Assembly (NCBI GenBank): GCA_012274445.1
Contig: JAAROD010000094.1
Location: 496,001-560,000, forward strand
Direction: 5' to 3'
DNA length: 64,000 nucleotides
DNA from: Sclerotiophoma versabilis
Taxonomy: Eukaryota; Ascomycota; Dothideomycetes; Pleosporales; Didymellaceae
The translations under genes and the position numbers were made by a program. Under the pieces are notes generated by a model that had not been told where the DNA came from, made no database searches, and saw nothing but the letters and a program-made list of their open reading frames with translations. Each line of letters begins with the position of its first letter. Position 1 is the stretch's first letter. This document shows positions 1 through 11,837 of the stretch, one piece after another.

Positions 1-1216
1 GAAGCTTGGCTTCACACCCAGAGTAGCGAGAATAATTCGCGGGTTCAATTCGACGAAAGAAAACAAGTCGGCCTAATGACGGTCATCAACGAACTAAGGA
101 TAACCAACAGCTGTTTGCTCCAGCTATGAATTTAACTCTCTAGAGTACACAATCAAAATTCAGCTAAACGTTGCGAAAGTGCCTTCTATCTTCAGGATGT
201 TCCAGCTTAAGTCCTCCCTTGCACAGGTTCATGCAAGGATGAAGAACGCACCGTCGTGGTATGGGTCGTCCTTCGTTTGTCAGCGCATGAATCGTCTTGC
301 TGCTGTTGAAAGAGAATGGCAACGAGTTTGCGAAAATCTGCCCCACTTTCATCGCTCGCGCCGTGACGCCACAACCGACCTGCACACGGCCCGTACCTTC
401 TTCCTTTCTTTCCATCTCTCATCGTCCTTAAGCGCTTCGACCTATTTGTGCAAGCAGAGCCTAGCTCGCGTCTTGTGTGTCGCATATACCTGCCTCTACT
501 TTTTGTCGTGGTTTCCAAGCCTCGGTCGCACCGGTTCGACGTCACCACATGGCAGTATCGGTATGCGAATTACCGTATTCAGAACCTGGTCCCTGGGACA
601 ATCATCGGAGCATTATGCCCAATAGGACAGATACTAACTTGATTTGAACTGACGAGCTGGCTCATGTCGCTGTTCTTTGACTTCTAGCAATGTTCCTTAA
701 GGATGACAGCTGTGTGCACTCCTTTGTCTGCACCACCGCTAACGCAGAACCACAGTTGTGGTATCCGGACCTGTCGAACACCGAAGACCTAGCGCAAGGA
801 AGTCGGCGACGTTCAGCTGGTCATCATGGACCTCATCTTTACTGCTATGCTGTCTGCCTCTCTCCGCACGGTTGACCGTCATTATGCAATGCACTTCTAA
901 GCCGTTGAACCAGGTTAGCGGGCGCTCGCCACTACCATAGATCATCGCCTACCCGTCTGGTGCTATTTTGAGCACTTTGGGCCTAACTTGGCGAAGTATA
1001 GATACTGTCTATCGTGCCTTGAGCTCGCTTGGAAATCAAAGAACACGCATGCGGCTTTCATGAAGGAGCCCCGTAAGCCCATCGTGCTCACGAGCTTGCT
1101 CTCAATGAGATGCTCTTGGTTAATACGCGCGATATCAGTCGCCGTCCATTACTCCAGAATCGAACTATGCGGCACTGGACGCGAAGAGAGTTTTGAGATG
1201 GTCGAAGGGTGGCACG
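1..1216. other. Gene-free upstream region
   Basis: No reading frame here has family-like composition, a recognisable motif or splice-supported continuity. The longest open frames overlap on both strands and look like chance frames. I see no tRNA or repeat. The last part is the promoter of the P450 gene that follows. Confidence 0.5.
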
Positions 1217-1224
1217 TATAAATA
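1217..1224 (+). promoter_or_regulatory. TATA box of the P450 gene
   Basis: A TATAAATA octamer lies about 62 nt upstream of the chosen P450 start codon, a usual distance for a fungal core promoter with a short 5' UTR. It supports that ATG as the start. Confidence 0.6.
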
Positions 1225-1285
1225 GGTGAGATGTCTCTGGATAGGAGTAGCAAGCAAACAGGATCGACTATAGCGACGCACCTGA

Positions 1286-2893
1286 ATGAACATATCAGAC
1301 AAGATGCCTTTCCTCCTCTCAGTTGGTACCGCTGTTGCAATTATTACATATCTTCTCTTGCAACTCTTACTACATGTCACGCAGCATGCACGGGAGCCTT
1401 GTCTTGCGGACAGCAGATTTCCATTTCTTGACTCGGTCTTTGGTATCGCACAACAACGAGCTGAGTACTTGGTTGGTCTTAGGTATGTGACACGGGTACC
1501 CATTGGGGGAAAAGGCTTACCCTGTTCGTAGCATTCGTTTCCGCCTACCAATTCAGACTTTGCGGATGCCTTTTCAGCGTCTCTACGTCGTACATGCGCC
1601 AAACTTGATCCATATGATTCAAAGCAAGACCAATGCTCAGACGTTTGTGCCAAATCTCCTGGACTTCGGTATGCTCTTCAGTGGTCTAAACACAGAATCT
1701 CAAGCCACACTTCGCAAGGCCTTTGGGCGACACGGCAACGGCTTTACCATGAGCGTACATAAATATCTCCTATCAGGCACTTCGCTGAAAGTTGCAACAA
1801 AAGCCGCAGTCGATAGACTCACAGCCAGTCTACCGAAAAGTAGAAACGATTTCAGAGGCGGGCTGCAAGAGATTGTTCGTCATGAACTAACGTTGGCAAT
1901 GACCGGAGCAATTTATGGGCCCGAGAACCCCTACGACGACCCGGCGATCGAACAAAGCTGGAGGTAATGTCTCAGAATCGACTGTACGAAGCTTCGACTG
2001 ATCTTTCGCGCAGAGAGTTCATCCCAGGTATTAGCCACTTGCTTTACAGCCCGTTTCCGGCCTTAACCGCACGGAAAGCCCTTCGAGCACGAAAACGCAT
2101 CGTTTGTGCGTTCAAGAAATACTTCGAGACCGGCGGCCATCTTCAGGCATTCTCTATGATTCCGGAGATGCACAAGCTCAATAAAAACCACGGGCTTAGC
2201 ACAGAAGAAGCTGCAAAGATGGAGATGGCAACCTCATTGGCGATGCTCAGTAGTGGTGCAGTGACAGCCTTTTGGCTTTTGTATCACATCTTGTCGGATA
2301 AAAGCCTCACCGTTAGCATTCGAGATGAGCTATGCTCGGTCACCGAGACTACCAGTGCCGAGCAGGTCAAGATCGTCAACCTTAGTGCTGTCAAGGATGG
2401 CTGTCCTACCCTTGTTGCTGTGCTGAACGAGACTCTTCGCTACCACAGCACCGTAATCAACATCAAGCAAGTTCACCACGATACCACATTGGATGGGCAG
2501 TATCTGCTCAAGAAGAATGGCATTGTGATGATTCCCGGTCAAAGCGTACACCACAACAAAGACATCTGGGGAGCCTCCGCCGGTACATTCGACCATCATC
2601 GCTTCCTGTCCTCCACTTCGAAGAAAATCCTATCAAACACTTCAGCTTTTCGCCCTTTTGGTGCCGGTACATCGATGTGCCCTGGTCGACACTTCTCGAC
2701 CAATGTCATTCTGAGCTTGGTGGTAATGGTGTTGCTCAAGTTTGATATCGCACCCATCAATGGAGAGTGGAAGGAGCCTACAACACGCAATGCGGATATG
2801 TGGAATGCAATGCCCAAGCCGGACCACGACATCGATGTTGCACTTAAATCAAGAGATGAGGAGAAGGTTGAGTGGAAGTTTGTTTGGGAATAA
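1286..2893 (+). CDS. Cytochrome P450 monooxygenase (class IV / CYP7-8-like)
   Basis: Predicted exons 1286..1482, 1532..1963 and 2014..2893 give a 502-residue protein. Both introns (49 and 50 nt) are GT...AG and restore one frame. An N-terminal hydrophobic anchor (about residues 10-28) fits an ER membrane P450. The heme-binding loop FRPFGAGTSMCPGRH has its thiolate Cys near residue 432, and the ExxR pair lies in ETLR upstream. The I-helix region reads LSSGAVTAFWLLYHIL instead of the usual AGxDT/S motif, which resembles CYP7/CYP8-type enzymes with an FW pair after the helix break. It should use O2 and electrons from a P450 reductase. The substrate cannot be told from sequence. Neighbours give no cluster context except a protease downstream. 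Family assignment is firm; subfamily is tentative. Confidence 0.9.
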
Positions 2894-3998
2894 ATTCATC
2901 AAGGTGCTCAGTGCTCAGTATGATAGCACGAATAATCCTAATGCGTCCAACAATCCTCTTACAAGGCTCCTATCAGCTTTCTGCGAGTGAAGAACGCATT
3001 CCTTGTGGATTATACCACTACGCCGTGCGACCTTCTAATTACGGCTAGCGCTAGTCCGGTTTGCGAGGCCTTTCCCCTCTTTCTCTACTCTCACGACTTA
3101 TCGGTACTCGCGCAAATTCCGTCCGAAAGGCATCAAATCTCCGCATATTCATGACGCATTCAAGCTTCACAAGCCGACATGATAAGCTCAATCTTACTTG
3201 GCAATAAGTCTTGTTTCGCGGCCATGCATCGTCTATCCCTTATACATCAAGCATCTTTGAAGCTTAAATGGGCAGCTTGCCAACGAAGCTCGAAATCGAT
3301 AGAGCTCTGCAACACTGCTTTTGATGGAAAGTTGATGGAAGCGCAGCAATGGCGGTGGGAACAAGACCGCTATGTTTGAAACCTCTTGTACTACGCAACA
3401 ACTGCCGACCCGTGCTGAGAAACGGCAGACAGCGGAATCGTGGTGGCGTACAAGTCGGACCTAAGAAATAATGGAAGCGTTCCCGCACTGGCTACGATCT
3501 TCACTACGCGTAATATCTATGATTATCTAGCCAATAACAACGTCCCGTTCCGAAGTAGTCGCCTTTCGGAATCTAATCATTGTGAGGCAGGACCTTGCTT
3601 CGCGGACCTTACTCTACGAATCTTGGGCTTCCAGCAACAAAAGCCGTGCATTCTGGTGACAAGGTTTCTCGCACATCAAAAGTGTGCACTTTTACTAAAG
3701 ATCTAGAGATATCAACGATCCAGCGCTGTTTCTCTATCAGCTTCGCGATGATAGCATCTGCTACAGATAAGTAAAAGAAAAATGCACACATACAGGGGTG
3801 GCTGTTCTCTATAGATCGTTAAATTATCAGGGGGGGGGGGGGGGGGTTCAAGTCTCAATGGCCGTTGTTATTGCTTGTTGACTTGGGCAGAAGTTTGGGT
3901 GTGCGGCCTTTCCTGTCACCCCGGTGTGCTGGGGCAGCCAGGATGTAAAATGCCGTGGGTCCAGTACTTGGTATCGCTTTGTGCTGCAGCGATACAGG
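2894..3998. other. Intergenic region, no gene seen
   Basis: About 1.1 kb between the P450 stop and the carboxypeptidase promoter. Short open frames on both strands show no motif or family resemblance. The only marked feature is the poly-G tract at 3830-3846. Confidence 0.5.
3830..3846 (+). repeat. Poly-G homopolymer (17 nt)
   Basis: An uninterrupted run of G closes an otherwise featureless stretch about 150 bp upstream of the carboxypeptidase TATA box. Such tracts are length-unstable and error-prone in sequencing. It may also act as a poly(dG) promoter tract, but nothing shows that. Confidence 0.8.
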
Positions 3999-4005
3999 TA
4001 TAAAG
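3999..4005 (+). promoter_or_regulatory. TATA box of the carboxypeptidase gene
   Basis: TATAAAG stands 70-76 nt before the carboxypeptidase ATG, matching the spacing seen for the P450 gene. Confidence 0.5.
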
Positions 4006-4074
4006 TTAGACTGACCCTCAAGTCCTGTCATGCCAAGCAAATAGTTCTTACTTGCTTGTTGTTCCATCACAAAT

Positions 4075-5784
4075 ATGGCACGTCTTACACAGCTCGCTAC
4101 TATCTTGGCGGCTACTTCGTTCGGTAGCGCCCGTGCAGCTTCCTTCATCGAGCGCCAAGTGCCAGCAAATGCCACAGGCATAAAAACTATCACCTCGCTC
4201 CAGGGCGCGCAGATCCGCTACAAACAGCCTGGTAAGCAAGGCATCTGTGAAACCACAGAAGGTGTCAACGACTATGCCGGATATATCAGCCTGAACGAGA
4301 AGACGAATATGTTCTTTACGCTCTGGCTGAATGGTGGGCCCGGTTCTGACAGCCTGATCGGTCTCTTCCAGGAGCATGGTCCTTGCAACGTTACGGAGGA
4401 TCTCAAGACCCAATTGAACCCTTACTCCTGGAACGAGCACAGTAATATGCTCTACCTAAGTCAGCCTATTGGCGTAGGCTTCTCCTACGAGACTACGGAA
4501 GTAGATGATAATGGCAGATACTCGCTTGTTGATCCAGAAAGGACGAACACCACTGAAGCTGCAGCTATTGGTGCATGGCACATCTTGCAAGCGTTCTTGG
4601 AGCTTTCTCCTCAGCTTGATCCTGCCATTAAGAATCTAACGTTCAATCTGTGGACTGAAAGCTATGGAGGCCACTACGGACCGCGGTTTTACAACTATTT
4701 CTACCAGCAAAACGAGGCCATTCGCAACGGTACTACCAAGGGTGTCGAACTGCACATGGACACTCTTGGCATCATAAACGGCATCATCGATGATCAGAGT
4801 AAGTTCCTGTTTAGTTGACTAGCGGCTACCCAAAACTAACTTGTTTCAGTCCAAGGACCGTACTATCCCGAATTCGCCGTCAACAACACCTACGGTATCA
4901 AGGCGTACAACGACACAGTCTAGTGAGTCAACTAATCCTTCCTGCTTTGAAAAGCCCGCTAACTTTGACCAGCACCTTTGCCAAACAAGCGTTCTATTTC
5001 CCGGGAGGCTGCAACGACGGAATCGAGAACTGCAAGCAATTGGACCGCAGTACAGCAGAAGGCCAGCTTGTATGCTCTTCTGCAATGAATCTTTGCCGCT
5101 CGCTGGTTGAAGCACCCTACTACGATTTTAGCGGTCGCGGCACTTACGATATCCGCCATCCCCAAGGTACGCTGTGAACGCGAAGTCACTAGAAAGCAGT
5201 ATTAATGCAGAGCAGACGACCCCACGCCCCCTGATTACTTTATAGACTTCCTCAACCTTGCCTCCACACAAGAAGCCCTTGGTGTTAACATTAACTACAC
5301 TTCCGACCTCTCATCGGACGTGAATTACGGATTCTACTCCACCGGTGACTACGTCTATTCCTTCGTCGAAGACCTTTCTGAAATCCTCGATTATGGCGTC
5401 CGCGTGGCTCTGCTCTATGGTGACGCAGACTACATCTGCAACTGGTTTGGTGGCGAGGCCGTTTCTCTTGCCGTTAACCACACGGACAAGGCTGCTTTCA
5501 ATGCCGCCGGCTATACGCCGTTCCTCGTCGATGGTGTTGAGTACGGCGTGGTTCGCCAGTATGGTAACTTCAGCTTTACGAGAATGTACGAAGCGGGTCA
5601 TGAGGTACCATACTACCAGCCGGCGGCTAGTTTGGAGCACTTTAAGCGTGTTCTGGATCATGTCATTATTGCAGATGGAAGTAAGGTTATCACGGGTGAC
5701 TACGGTACGAATGGAACGGCGAAAGCTACGCATACTGAGTCTTATGTTCCTTTGCCGCCCACAAGCACGCCGAATGCTTTGTAA
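4075..5784 (+). CDS. Secreted serine carboxypeptidase (S10, carboxypeptidase S1-like)
   Basis: Exons 4075..4798, 4850..4922, 4973..5166 and 5216..5784 join in frame to 519 residues; the introns are 49-51 nt with GT...AG ends. A signal peptide (about residues 1-21, ending SARA) predicts secretion. Motifs are WLNGGPGSDSL (oxyanion region), ESYGGHYGP with the nucleophile Ser near 196, the GDADYICN block with the catalytic Asp near 402, and AGHEVPYYQP with His near 459. Many N-glycosylation sequons are present. It should remove C-terminal residues from peptides outside the cell, likely at acid pH. Oddity: between NMFF and TLWLNGG about 14 residues that the family normally has (a WFFEARNNP-type strand) are absent in frame, so folding or activity could be affected. 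All catalytic residues remain. Confidence 0.9.
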
Positions 5785-6135
5785 GTGCTGATGAGAGGGG
5801 AGTGAAGAGGGTGTGGCGCAACTGAGCGTCCGTGTAATACATTGAACACTGTGTGACTGTATATGCTCTTTTAATCGAATATACACATCATATCACTTGA
5901 ATTTGAACAACAGCATAACTGTGTACTGACACACTCGCAGCCATCCAAGGGTCTGCGTTGCATTAACACACCAGCACCGAAATCCAACCATACATAGCTG
6001 CCTAAGCTCTCAACTCCTGTAAATGCATATACATACCAACGCCGCTGATGCATGTCTATCGCTTCTTTTGCTTGTAAAAAACCGCTGAAGAGGGACTGTA
6101 AAGCAAAAAAGAACGAAGAAACGAACACACTAAAC

Positions 6136-8934
6136 CTAAAAACTGAACAGACCCGACCGGCGCTTGCCGAGGGGGTAAACAATAAGCGCAGCTAGAAAGA
6201 GACCAACAGTAATACCGATCGCGATCTGTACGACCGAGAAACCGACATTGAGCGCAATACTGTTTAATGTGCTGCTAGCTGTGACATCTGCTGCATCTAT
6301 CGTCGCTGCGCTCGAGGTGTTCCTTGTAATCTGATCCGCAGAATTGAGACCAGAGACAAGCGAACCTTGCACACTGAGACCAGACGGAACCTGTACAAAG
6401 ATAGCAGGCAGCATGGCTGCAGCGGCCAGACCATATCCGATCTTACGTGTATGCGGGACAAAGTCGCTGACGGAGCTAGCACGCGAGTGCGTAGTGCTGT
6501 CATTTTGTGTAGTGCTGTACTCGGAGCGCTCGACCTTCGGTAGCGAGCGGACAGCGCCATGGCGGTTGCGTAGATACTTCTTGCGCAACGCCATGAAGCG
6601 AGGACGGAGCTTGTTCTCCCAAGTATCCAGACTCCAGTTCTCGACATAGCGACCAAAACGAGCGTGTACGTTGGCGGCAATACCAATTGCCAATGCGCCG
6701 AGGGTGTTGGAGACCTGTGCATTGGCTTTGAAGTACTGCGAGCTATGGAAGTTGACGACGTAGCCAATGAGGGCGATGATAGCCATGGAAGGCATCTGCT
6801 TGTACTTTGCTTGGTTGACGACCATGAGGCAGAGCGAGAAGGCCAACACGAAGAGGTAGTAGAAGTGGGAGGACATGGGATCGTCACATGTCTTCTTCGA
6901 TGTGGCGTTCTTGTCCATCATCCCATAGAGGACAGTGCCAATAGTGATGCCGAAACCAAGGAAGAGCGAGTAGATGATAGCGTAGACCATACGAACTGAG
7001 CCAGCCACGATGTGCTTGCTTTGGAGTTCAAGAGAAGCACAAAGCACCATGAAACCGGGTAGGATAAGGGCGATACTAGACTGGGCCATAGCACTGAAGC
7101 AGAAGATCTCCTTGCCGTCATTGCCACGAATAGAGCCGAGGGCGCGAGCGAGGAAACTGGTGATGACAGCAGCACCGATCTCAAATACATTGCTGATTAG
7201 CTCATTGCCAGGGGCGACGATTAATTGCAGCCAGCCGATGATGCAGCCCAATACGAAGCAGAAGGGGAGATCGATGGGTCGAGCGCCGAAAGCGAAAGGA
7301 GCAACTGTGGCGGAAGCGAGACCGTACACAGGCACTCTAGGCCAGCGACCGAACTTGTTCTTTCGTCCCATTATGGCTTCCAAGCGAGGAGTTGCTTCAT
7401 CGACACCAATACGATCATGGACAACATCTTTGTAGATTTCGTGAACATCGCGTAGCTTCCCAAGATCGACACCTTGTGCTGTCCTGACCAGCTTGACTTC
7501 GGAAGTGTGGATGGAACTATCATCGAAGGCGCAAATCATACAACCAGGCATATACAGGAACTGGGCTTCTATCTCCAGAACACGTGCAGACATGCTGAGA
7601 TATTCTTCCAAACGATGCGTCGGGGCGCCGTACATCATCAAGGCCTTGCAAAGCTTGCGAAGGTAGCTTTGTCGCGCCAAGGTTCCAGCAATGTGAATCT
7701 TGATCTTCAGATCCTTGTCACGACGCTGCTTGGGCTTCTTGACCGATTCGTCCGACTTCGATCGCTTGCCTATACCTGGCCTGGTCTTCTTGACTTGCTC
7801 GTTGAACTCATTGCCCAGATCTTGTTGAGAAGGAGCAGCAAAGCTGCGAGCGGAACTACCGACGAGTGTGGAGATAGAGTTGGTAGACTGATTGTTATTG
7901 TGACGGCTGTACCAAGGTTTTCCGCGGGGAGTTGTAGTCCCTGATCGAGGTGGTGATGAGGTCGGTGAGTTGGCCGCCGTCGAAGCTCCACTAAATGTGT
8001 ATCCAGCGCTGGGATATCTAGACTGAGAATGTCGTCCCGATCGGCCAGCAGCAACAGGAGCTTGAGCAGCAGCGGTGGAAGCTTGTAAGAGTGTCCCAAG
8101 AACACCAGTTCGATACTTTCGTGGGCGAGCGACGTGCTCGTCTCCAATTTCGACAGCATTTGTAGGCGTGACTTGACCAGATTGGAGAGGAGGTTCCGAA
8201 TGATAAAGGTCTTCCGTACTAATTGCAGGACCAACGCCGCCGTTCCGGACAGTATGGTTGCGCAGGAGCCTGGAAGCTCGCTTCATAAACTGAGGGTCAT
8301 TATCATCGTCTTCGTCTTCTTCGCTGTTCTCAGCAGTGTGCTCATATGAGCTGACCATACTTTGAAGTTCCATTGATGGTGGGGTAAGCTGGCCCTGGGA
8401 GCCGCGACGAGACACAGGGGCAGAGTAAGTACCCATTGACTGGGAAAGCTTTGCGGCTCGTCGTTGAGCCTCAAGACCAGACCGCTCCTTAGCCTTTGAC
8501 CTGACCGAGTTCTGTCGTTCGATCTCGTCCTCGAAAGGGTTGGGTTCATCGTTAAGGTAAAATTCGGGTGGCGTGCGTGGCGCTTTTCGTATGGCCGGGC
8601 GTGGTTTTTGTAGATCGCGAGCGGGGGGAGTAGCTCCTGCTTCTTGTGGGTACTCTTCCGAAAGAGCCTTCTTAATGGACTCTCGCATCTTTCTCAAATC
8701 ATCTTGCGAAAGATCTGCTCTTTGCAGGGGGGTATTGTGGCCGCCGGAACCAGTATTGTTGTCCTCGGGCGTTACTGATGATGCGGCTCGTTCAGCAGCA
8801 GTATCTTCTCTCCATACGACGCGCTTGCGCCCTGGAGTCGAAGCCATGTGGTCTTCAGAGCTGTTGTGAGAGTGGGATGGCCCGGGGTCTTGAAAGGGGT
8901 TCATCTTGATATTATGCTGTTGGCCTATGGCCAA
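6136..8934 (-). CDS. ThrE/DUF1212 multipass membrane protein, PRM10-like
   Basis: One uninterrupted frame of 932 residues. The N-terminal half (about 1-420) is hydrophilic, Ser/Pro/Arg-rich and probably disordered or phosphorylated. A ThrE/DUF1212 domain follows, with the conserved segment MYGAPTHRLEEYLSMSAR and the FLYMPGC/AFDD block, then about ten hydrophobic segments to the C-terminus. Relatives are bacterial threonine/serine exporters and yeast pheromone-regulated membrane protein Prm10 (YJL108C). Transport of small amino acids is the family inference; the fungal role is unproven. An alternative start 30 nt downstream (MNPFQDP) is equally plausible. The gene converges on the carboxypeptidase with about 350 bp between stops. 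Confidence 0.9.
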   Translation of the reverse strand: MAIGQQHNIKMNPFQDPGPSHSHNSSEDHMASTPGRKRVVWREDTAAERAASSVTPEDNNTGSGGHNTPLQRADLSQDDLRKMRESIKKALSEEYPQEAGATPPARDLQKPRPAIRKAPRTPPEFYLNDEPNPFEDEIERQNSVRSKAKERSGLEAQRRAAKLSQSMGTYSAPVSRRGSQGQLTPPSMELQSMVSSYEHTAENSEEDEDDDNDPQFMKRASRLLRNHTVRNGGVGPAISTEDLYHSEPPLQSGQVTPTNAVEIGDEHVARPRKYRTGVLGTLLQASTAAAQAPVAAGRSGRHSQSRYPSAGYTFSGASTAANSPTSSPPRSGTTTPRGKPWYSRHNNNQSTNSISTLVGSSARSFAAPSQQDLGNEFNEQVKKTRPGIGKRSKSDESVKKPKQRRDKDLKIKIHIAGTLARQSYLRKLCKALMMYGAPTHRLEEYLSMSARVLEIEAQFLYMPGCMICAFDDSSIHTSEVKLVRTAQGVDLGKLRDVHEIYKDVVHDRIGVDEATPRLEAIMGRKNKFGRWPRVPVYGLASATVAPFAFGARPIDLPFCFVLGCIIGWLQLIVAPGNELISNVFEIGAAVITSFLARALGSIRGNDGKEIFCFSAMAQSSIALILPGFMVLCASLELQSKHIVAGSVRMVYAIIYSLFLGFGITIGTVLYGMMDKNATSKKTCDDPMSSHFYYLFVLAFSLCLMVVNQAKYKQMPSMAIIALIGYVVNFHSSQYFKANAQVSNTLGALAIGIAANVHARFGRYVENWSLDTWENKLRPRFMALRKKYLRNRHGAVRSLPKVERSEYSTTQNDSTTHSRASSVSDFVPHTRKIGYGLAAAAMLPAIFVQVPSGLSVQGSLVSGLNSADQITRNTSSAATIDAADVTASSTLNSIALNVGFSVVQIAIGITVGLFLAALIVYPLGKRRSGLFSF

Positions 8935-11195
8935 TGCGGGGCAAGAGTACTCTCTTCGCAGCGAACCGGAACCCCGTGGATGGCCAATACGCGCCTCTAG
9001 AACGTTGGCCTCCTTGACTCAAGATATGGAAACCTGCACGTGGGGGTAATAGTTCGCAACCAAAAGCGGCTGATAGTCTCAGGAAGATTTAAGCCGTAGC
9101 CGTAGAATGCACCTAGCGGCGGATCTCCGATGCGTAGTGTTAGATGCAAGGAGCAATCAGTGCTCTACGTTCGGGTATATATGGGTCCTTTGGGCGCGAC
9201 AGTACGGTATGCAGTTGAGAATCTCCTGTGGTGATGAGACAATGTCCTGTCAATCTGGCAGCAGTAACGACAGATTTTCTCAGGAGGTACAAAGGTGGTG
9301 GAGCTGATGACGAAACCAACGGTTGTTGGAAACAGGAGGTCGTAGTGTAGCACTTTCTTCCAGGGTTGCGTGGTATTGATAAGGGCCCACCAACGCGGAT
9401 GTGGCTGCAAGTACGTCCAGGCGACAAGCGAGCAAGCAGAACCCTCACAGATTCTGTCGTGGCGTTAGAAGACCCAATTTTCGTTTGCGGCCAGAATGTT
9501 CGGCGTGACTTTCGTCAGCTCAAAGGAGACAGTCGGTGGAGTACGGTGCAAGGAACGTGGTAGTTGGGAGAGGGGAACGCCAAAGTCGCAGCCGCACCAA
9601 AACCGAGCCGAGCTTCTCGACGCTGCACCTGCGGGAGTGGCTGCAGACGCCGGCGCCGAATATTCTTAGAGCTTATACTGTCACGGATTCCGATGTTGAC
9701 GTACCGCGAGTGTACCGAAGGTTTGGCAAGATAAGGTCGCCGCAGCTGACCGACAATGAAATGCCCTGTCGATATGAAGAGAGGCAGAGCTTCAAAACAT
9801 TCACAAGCGCATCCTCGTTCCACTGCGACTTAACGCGGTGAGGGCGCTCTTGACTGACGACAGTCTCAGGAGCTTCAGATCCATTGTTGGTGGAGATTTA
9901 CATTCGCCCATTCCAAGCATGGCAGCCCATGCGTTAGAAAAGTGGACAGGTCGTGCCAAACTCTTGGTGCACTGGATGAGGGAATCCGAGATAAGAACAT
10001 TGTGGGTATAACTGGGTCTCCAAGCCTCGCAATGCGTGTCCTCCAATGGTCGTGAACCAAGGGCCACCGTGGGAGCGATGAGATGATAGCTAGTGGAGCG
10101 GTACGACATGATCGAGAACCTTTAACGCCGCATCATTGTCGTGATGTGTTGCGACTCGCGGCGGACAGCGGCAAGAAGAATCGCTGCACTTCGAGGCGGG
10201 CAGAATCATGATGGGGTTATTACTCAGATGACAGCCGCTTGGACTCGGTTGCGGTTCGCCTGGTGGCGAACAGGAGGCTGAAAACCCTTGAAAACTTGGA
10301 AAAGCTTATTCAGTCAAACCCGCCTAGCCGGATGAAAGCCGTGCATGCCGTGCCTTCCCTCCAGTGCGCAGATCCCAACAGTTACAACACGAGCTGATTT
10401 GGGCGGCGGCTGTTTCGGTGCTCCCATCACATGTTCTTAGTGGTTGGGTTGCGAGGGATGCGTGCTTTAGTGACGCTATGTTGCCAAAAACAGCAGCACG
10501 CCATTCTCAACACCGAGAGTTTGTCGACAAGATTCGTATCAGACAACGACACATGCCGCGTCCACAGCATTCTCGCATTCGTTCGAAGCTCGTACGTAGC
10601 TATGCGCAAAGATCTCAAGCGCAACGGCGATCGTCATACGCCTGAGGCTGTGAGGGGCCAGGCCGCATGCGGAAGGAACCATCCACTACCTTACGTCATA
10701 TCTCGCGCTCAGACGACTCTCCTTTTTCCACCACACAGCTGGCTCATTCCTTTTGACTCGTCCCCACTCCTTTACATCACGTGCATGACTCGTTCCACTG
10801 GCTCGGCTGCGAAGGCCCCTCCCGATGTCAACTGTGGGCCTTCATCGCGCAGCACTCCGCACGCATGCATGTGGGAAAACTCGGTGAGATGAGTCTGGAG
10901 AGTTCCACCCCCGGGGGGCTTTCGGCCCACCCTGTAGACGTCAACTCCAACGTCAATGTGGCTGATGAGATTGACTATCAGCGGTGAAGCTAGCATTGCT
11001 AAATTGTAAGCCATCTCTGTCACACACACAAGGCTTTCTAAACGCTTTCATCTTGTAATTTTCACGAGCGTGACCCTAGACATATTCATCGACGATTCTA
11101 CTTCAAACTAGTCACAATCATACCAATTTCGTCACCATGTAGTACATGAAGATTCTCAGCTACCGACCCCATCCTACACAGCAACTCGCGTCAAT
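8935..11195. other. Gene-poor region, nothing recognised
   Basis: About 2.3 kb upstream of the ThrE-like gene. Frames on both strands reach about 150 codons but overlap each other and contain no domain motif, signal peptide or splice-linked continuation that I recognise. The first part holds the ThrE-like gene's promoter. The following kilobases are full of gene relics, so old decayed sequence may lie here too. Confidence 0.45.
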
Positions 11196-11199
11196 GCTT

Positions 11200-11570
11200 T
11201 TCGACATGCAGCTGATCACCTTCTTAGCTGCGAAAGGGTGAACAGAATATCACAAGCAAGAGAGTCATGCCGGTGAGAGGCGTGAGACACGGCTATGCAT
11301 TGCACCTCGAAGGCATTACCGACCCTGAAGCATGCAAGCTAGCACTGAAGTCCACATACATATCGCTAGCGCCGTCTATATTGGCTCGACAGCATGATAT
11401 ATCTCAATGGCATTGTTCTTGCTGAGATGTCTGGGTTAAAAGAAGATATCGCTGATTTCATCTTGGCGTTGTCGCTGTGATGATAGGTCTTGACATCTTT
11501 ATAATTGAGATTATCGTCGGATAATGCTCCTTGGTAGGAAAAGCTGGAAGCTAAGGACATACGGAAAAGT
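11200..11570 (+). pseudogene. Pth11-like rhodopsin-domain receptor relic, copy 1
   Basis: Translation gives an HGYALHLEGITDP...ALKSTYISLAPSI stretch that aligns with HGYGLHLDDIKDP...ALMYTYVAPSISI of the intact receptor gene at 18.2-19.6 kb. After a frameshift, SMALFLLRCLG matches SMVLFLVRLLG. Further on, VMIGLDIFIIEIIVG matches IMIGLNIFAIGILLG. Two in-frame TAA stops and at least one frameshift break it. Only the middle membrane part is recognisable. It lies in the same orientation as the second relic and the live gene, which suggests tandem duplication followed by decay. Confidence 0.8.
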
Positions 11571-11837
11571 GCTTGAACGCAGGCTGACTGGACATTGATG
11601 TCAGGATACAAGCAGCTCCGTATCCCAGACATGTGTGAACATCGGCAAGACCTACCTAAGTGATAATATAGGATGCATTCATAGAATTTGTAATAGCCCC
11701 TTTCCCTATGCACATAGCAGGGAAACTGCAGTTGAGAACATGTACAAAGTGGGGCCTCAAGTCTTGAATGGGAGGCGGTATTTTGTAAGTCCTACAGTTT
11801 GCGTATCCGCAAACTGGGGTAGCACGGAACTCGGCAA

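Noticed and set aside
10364..10987. Possible genes in the 10.4-11.0 kb region
   Set aside because: Three overlapping frames on both strands, none with a domain, signal peptide or splice-supported extension.
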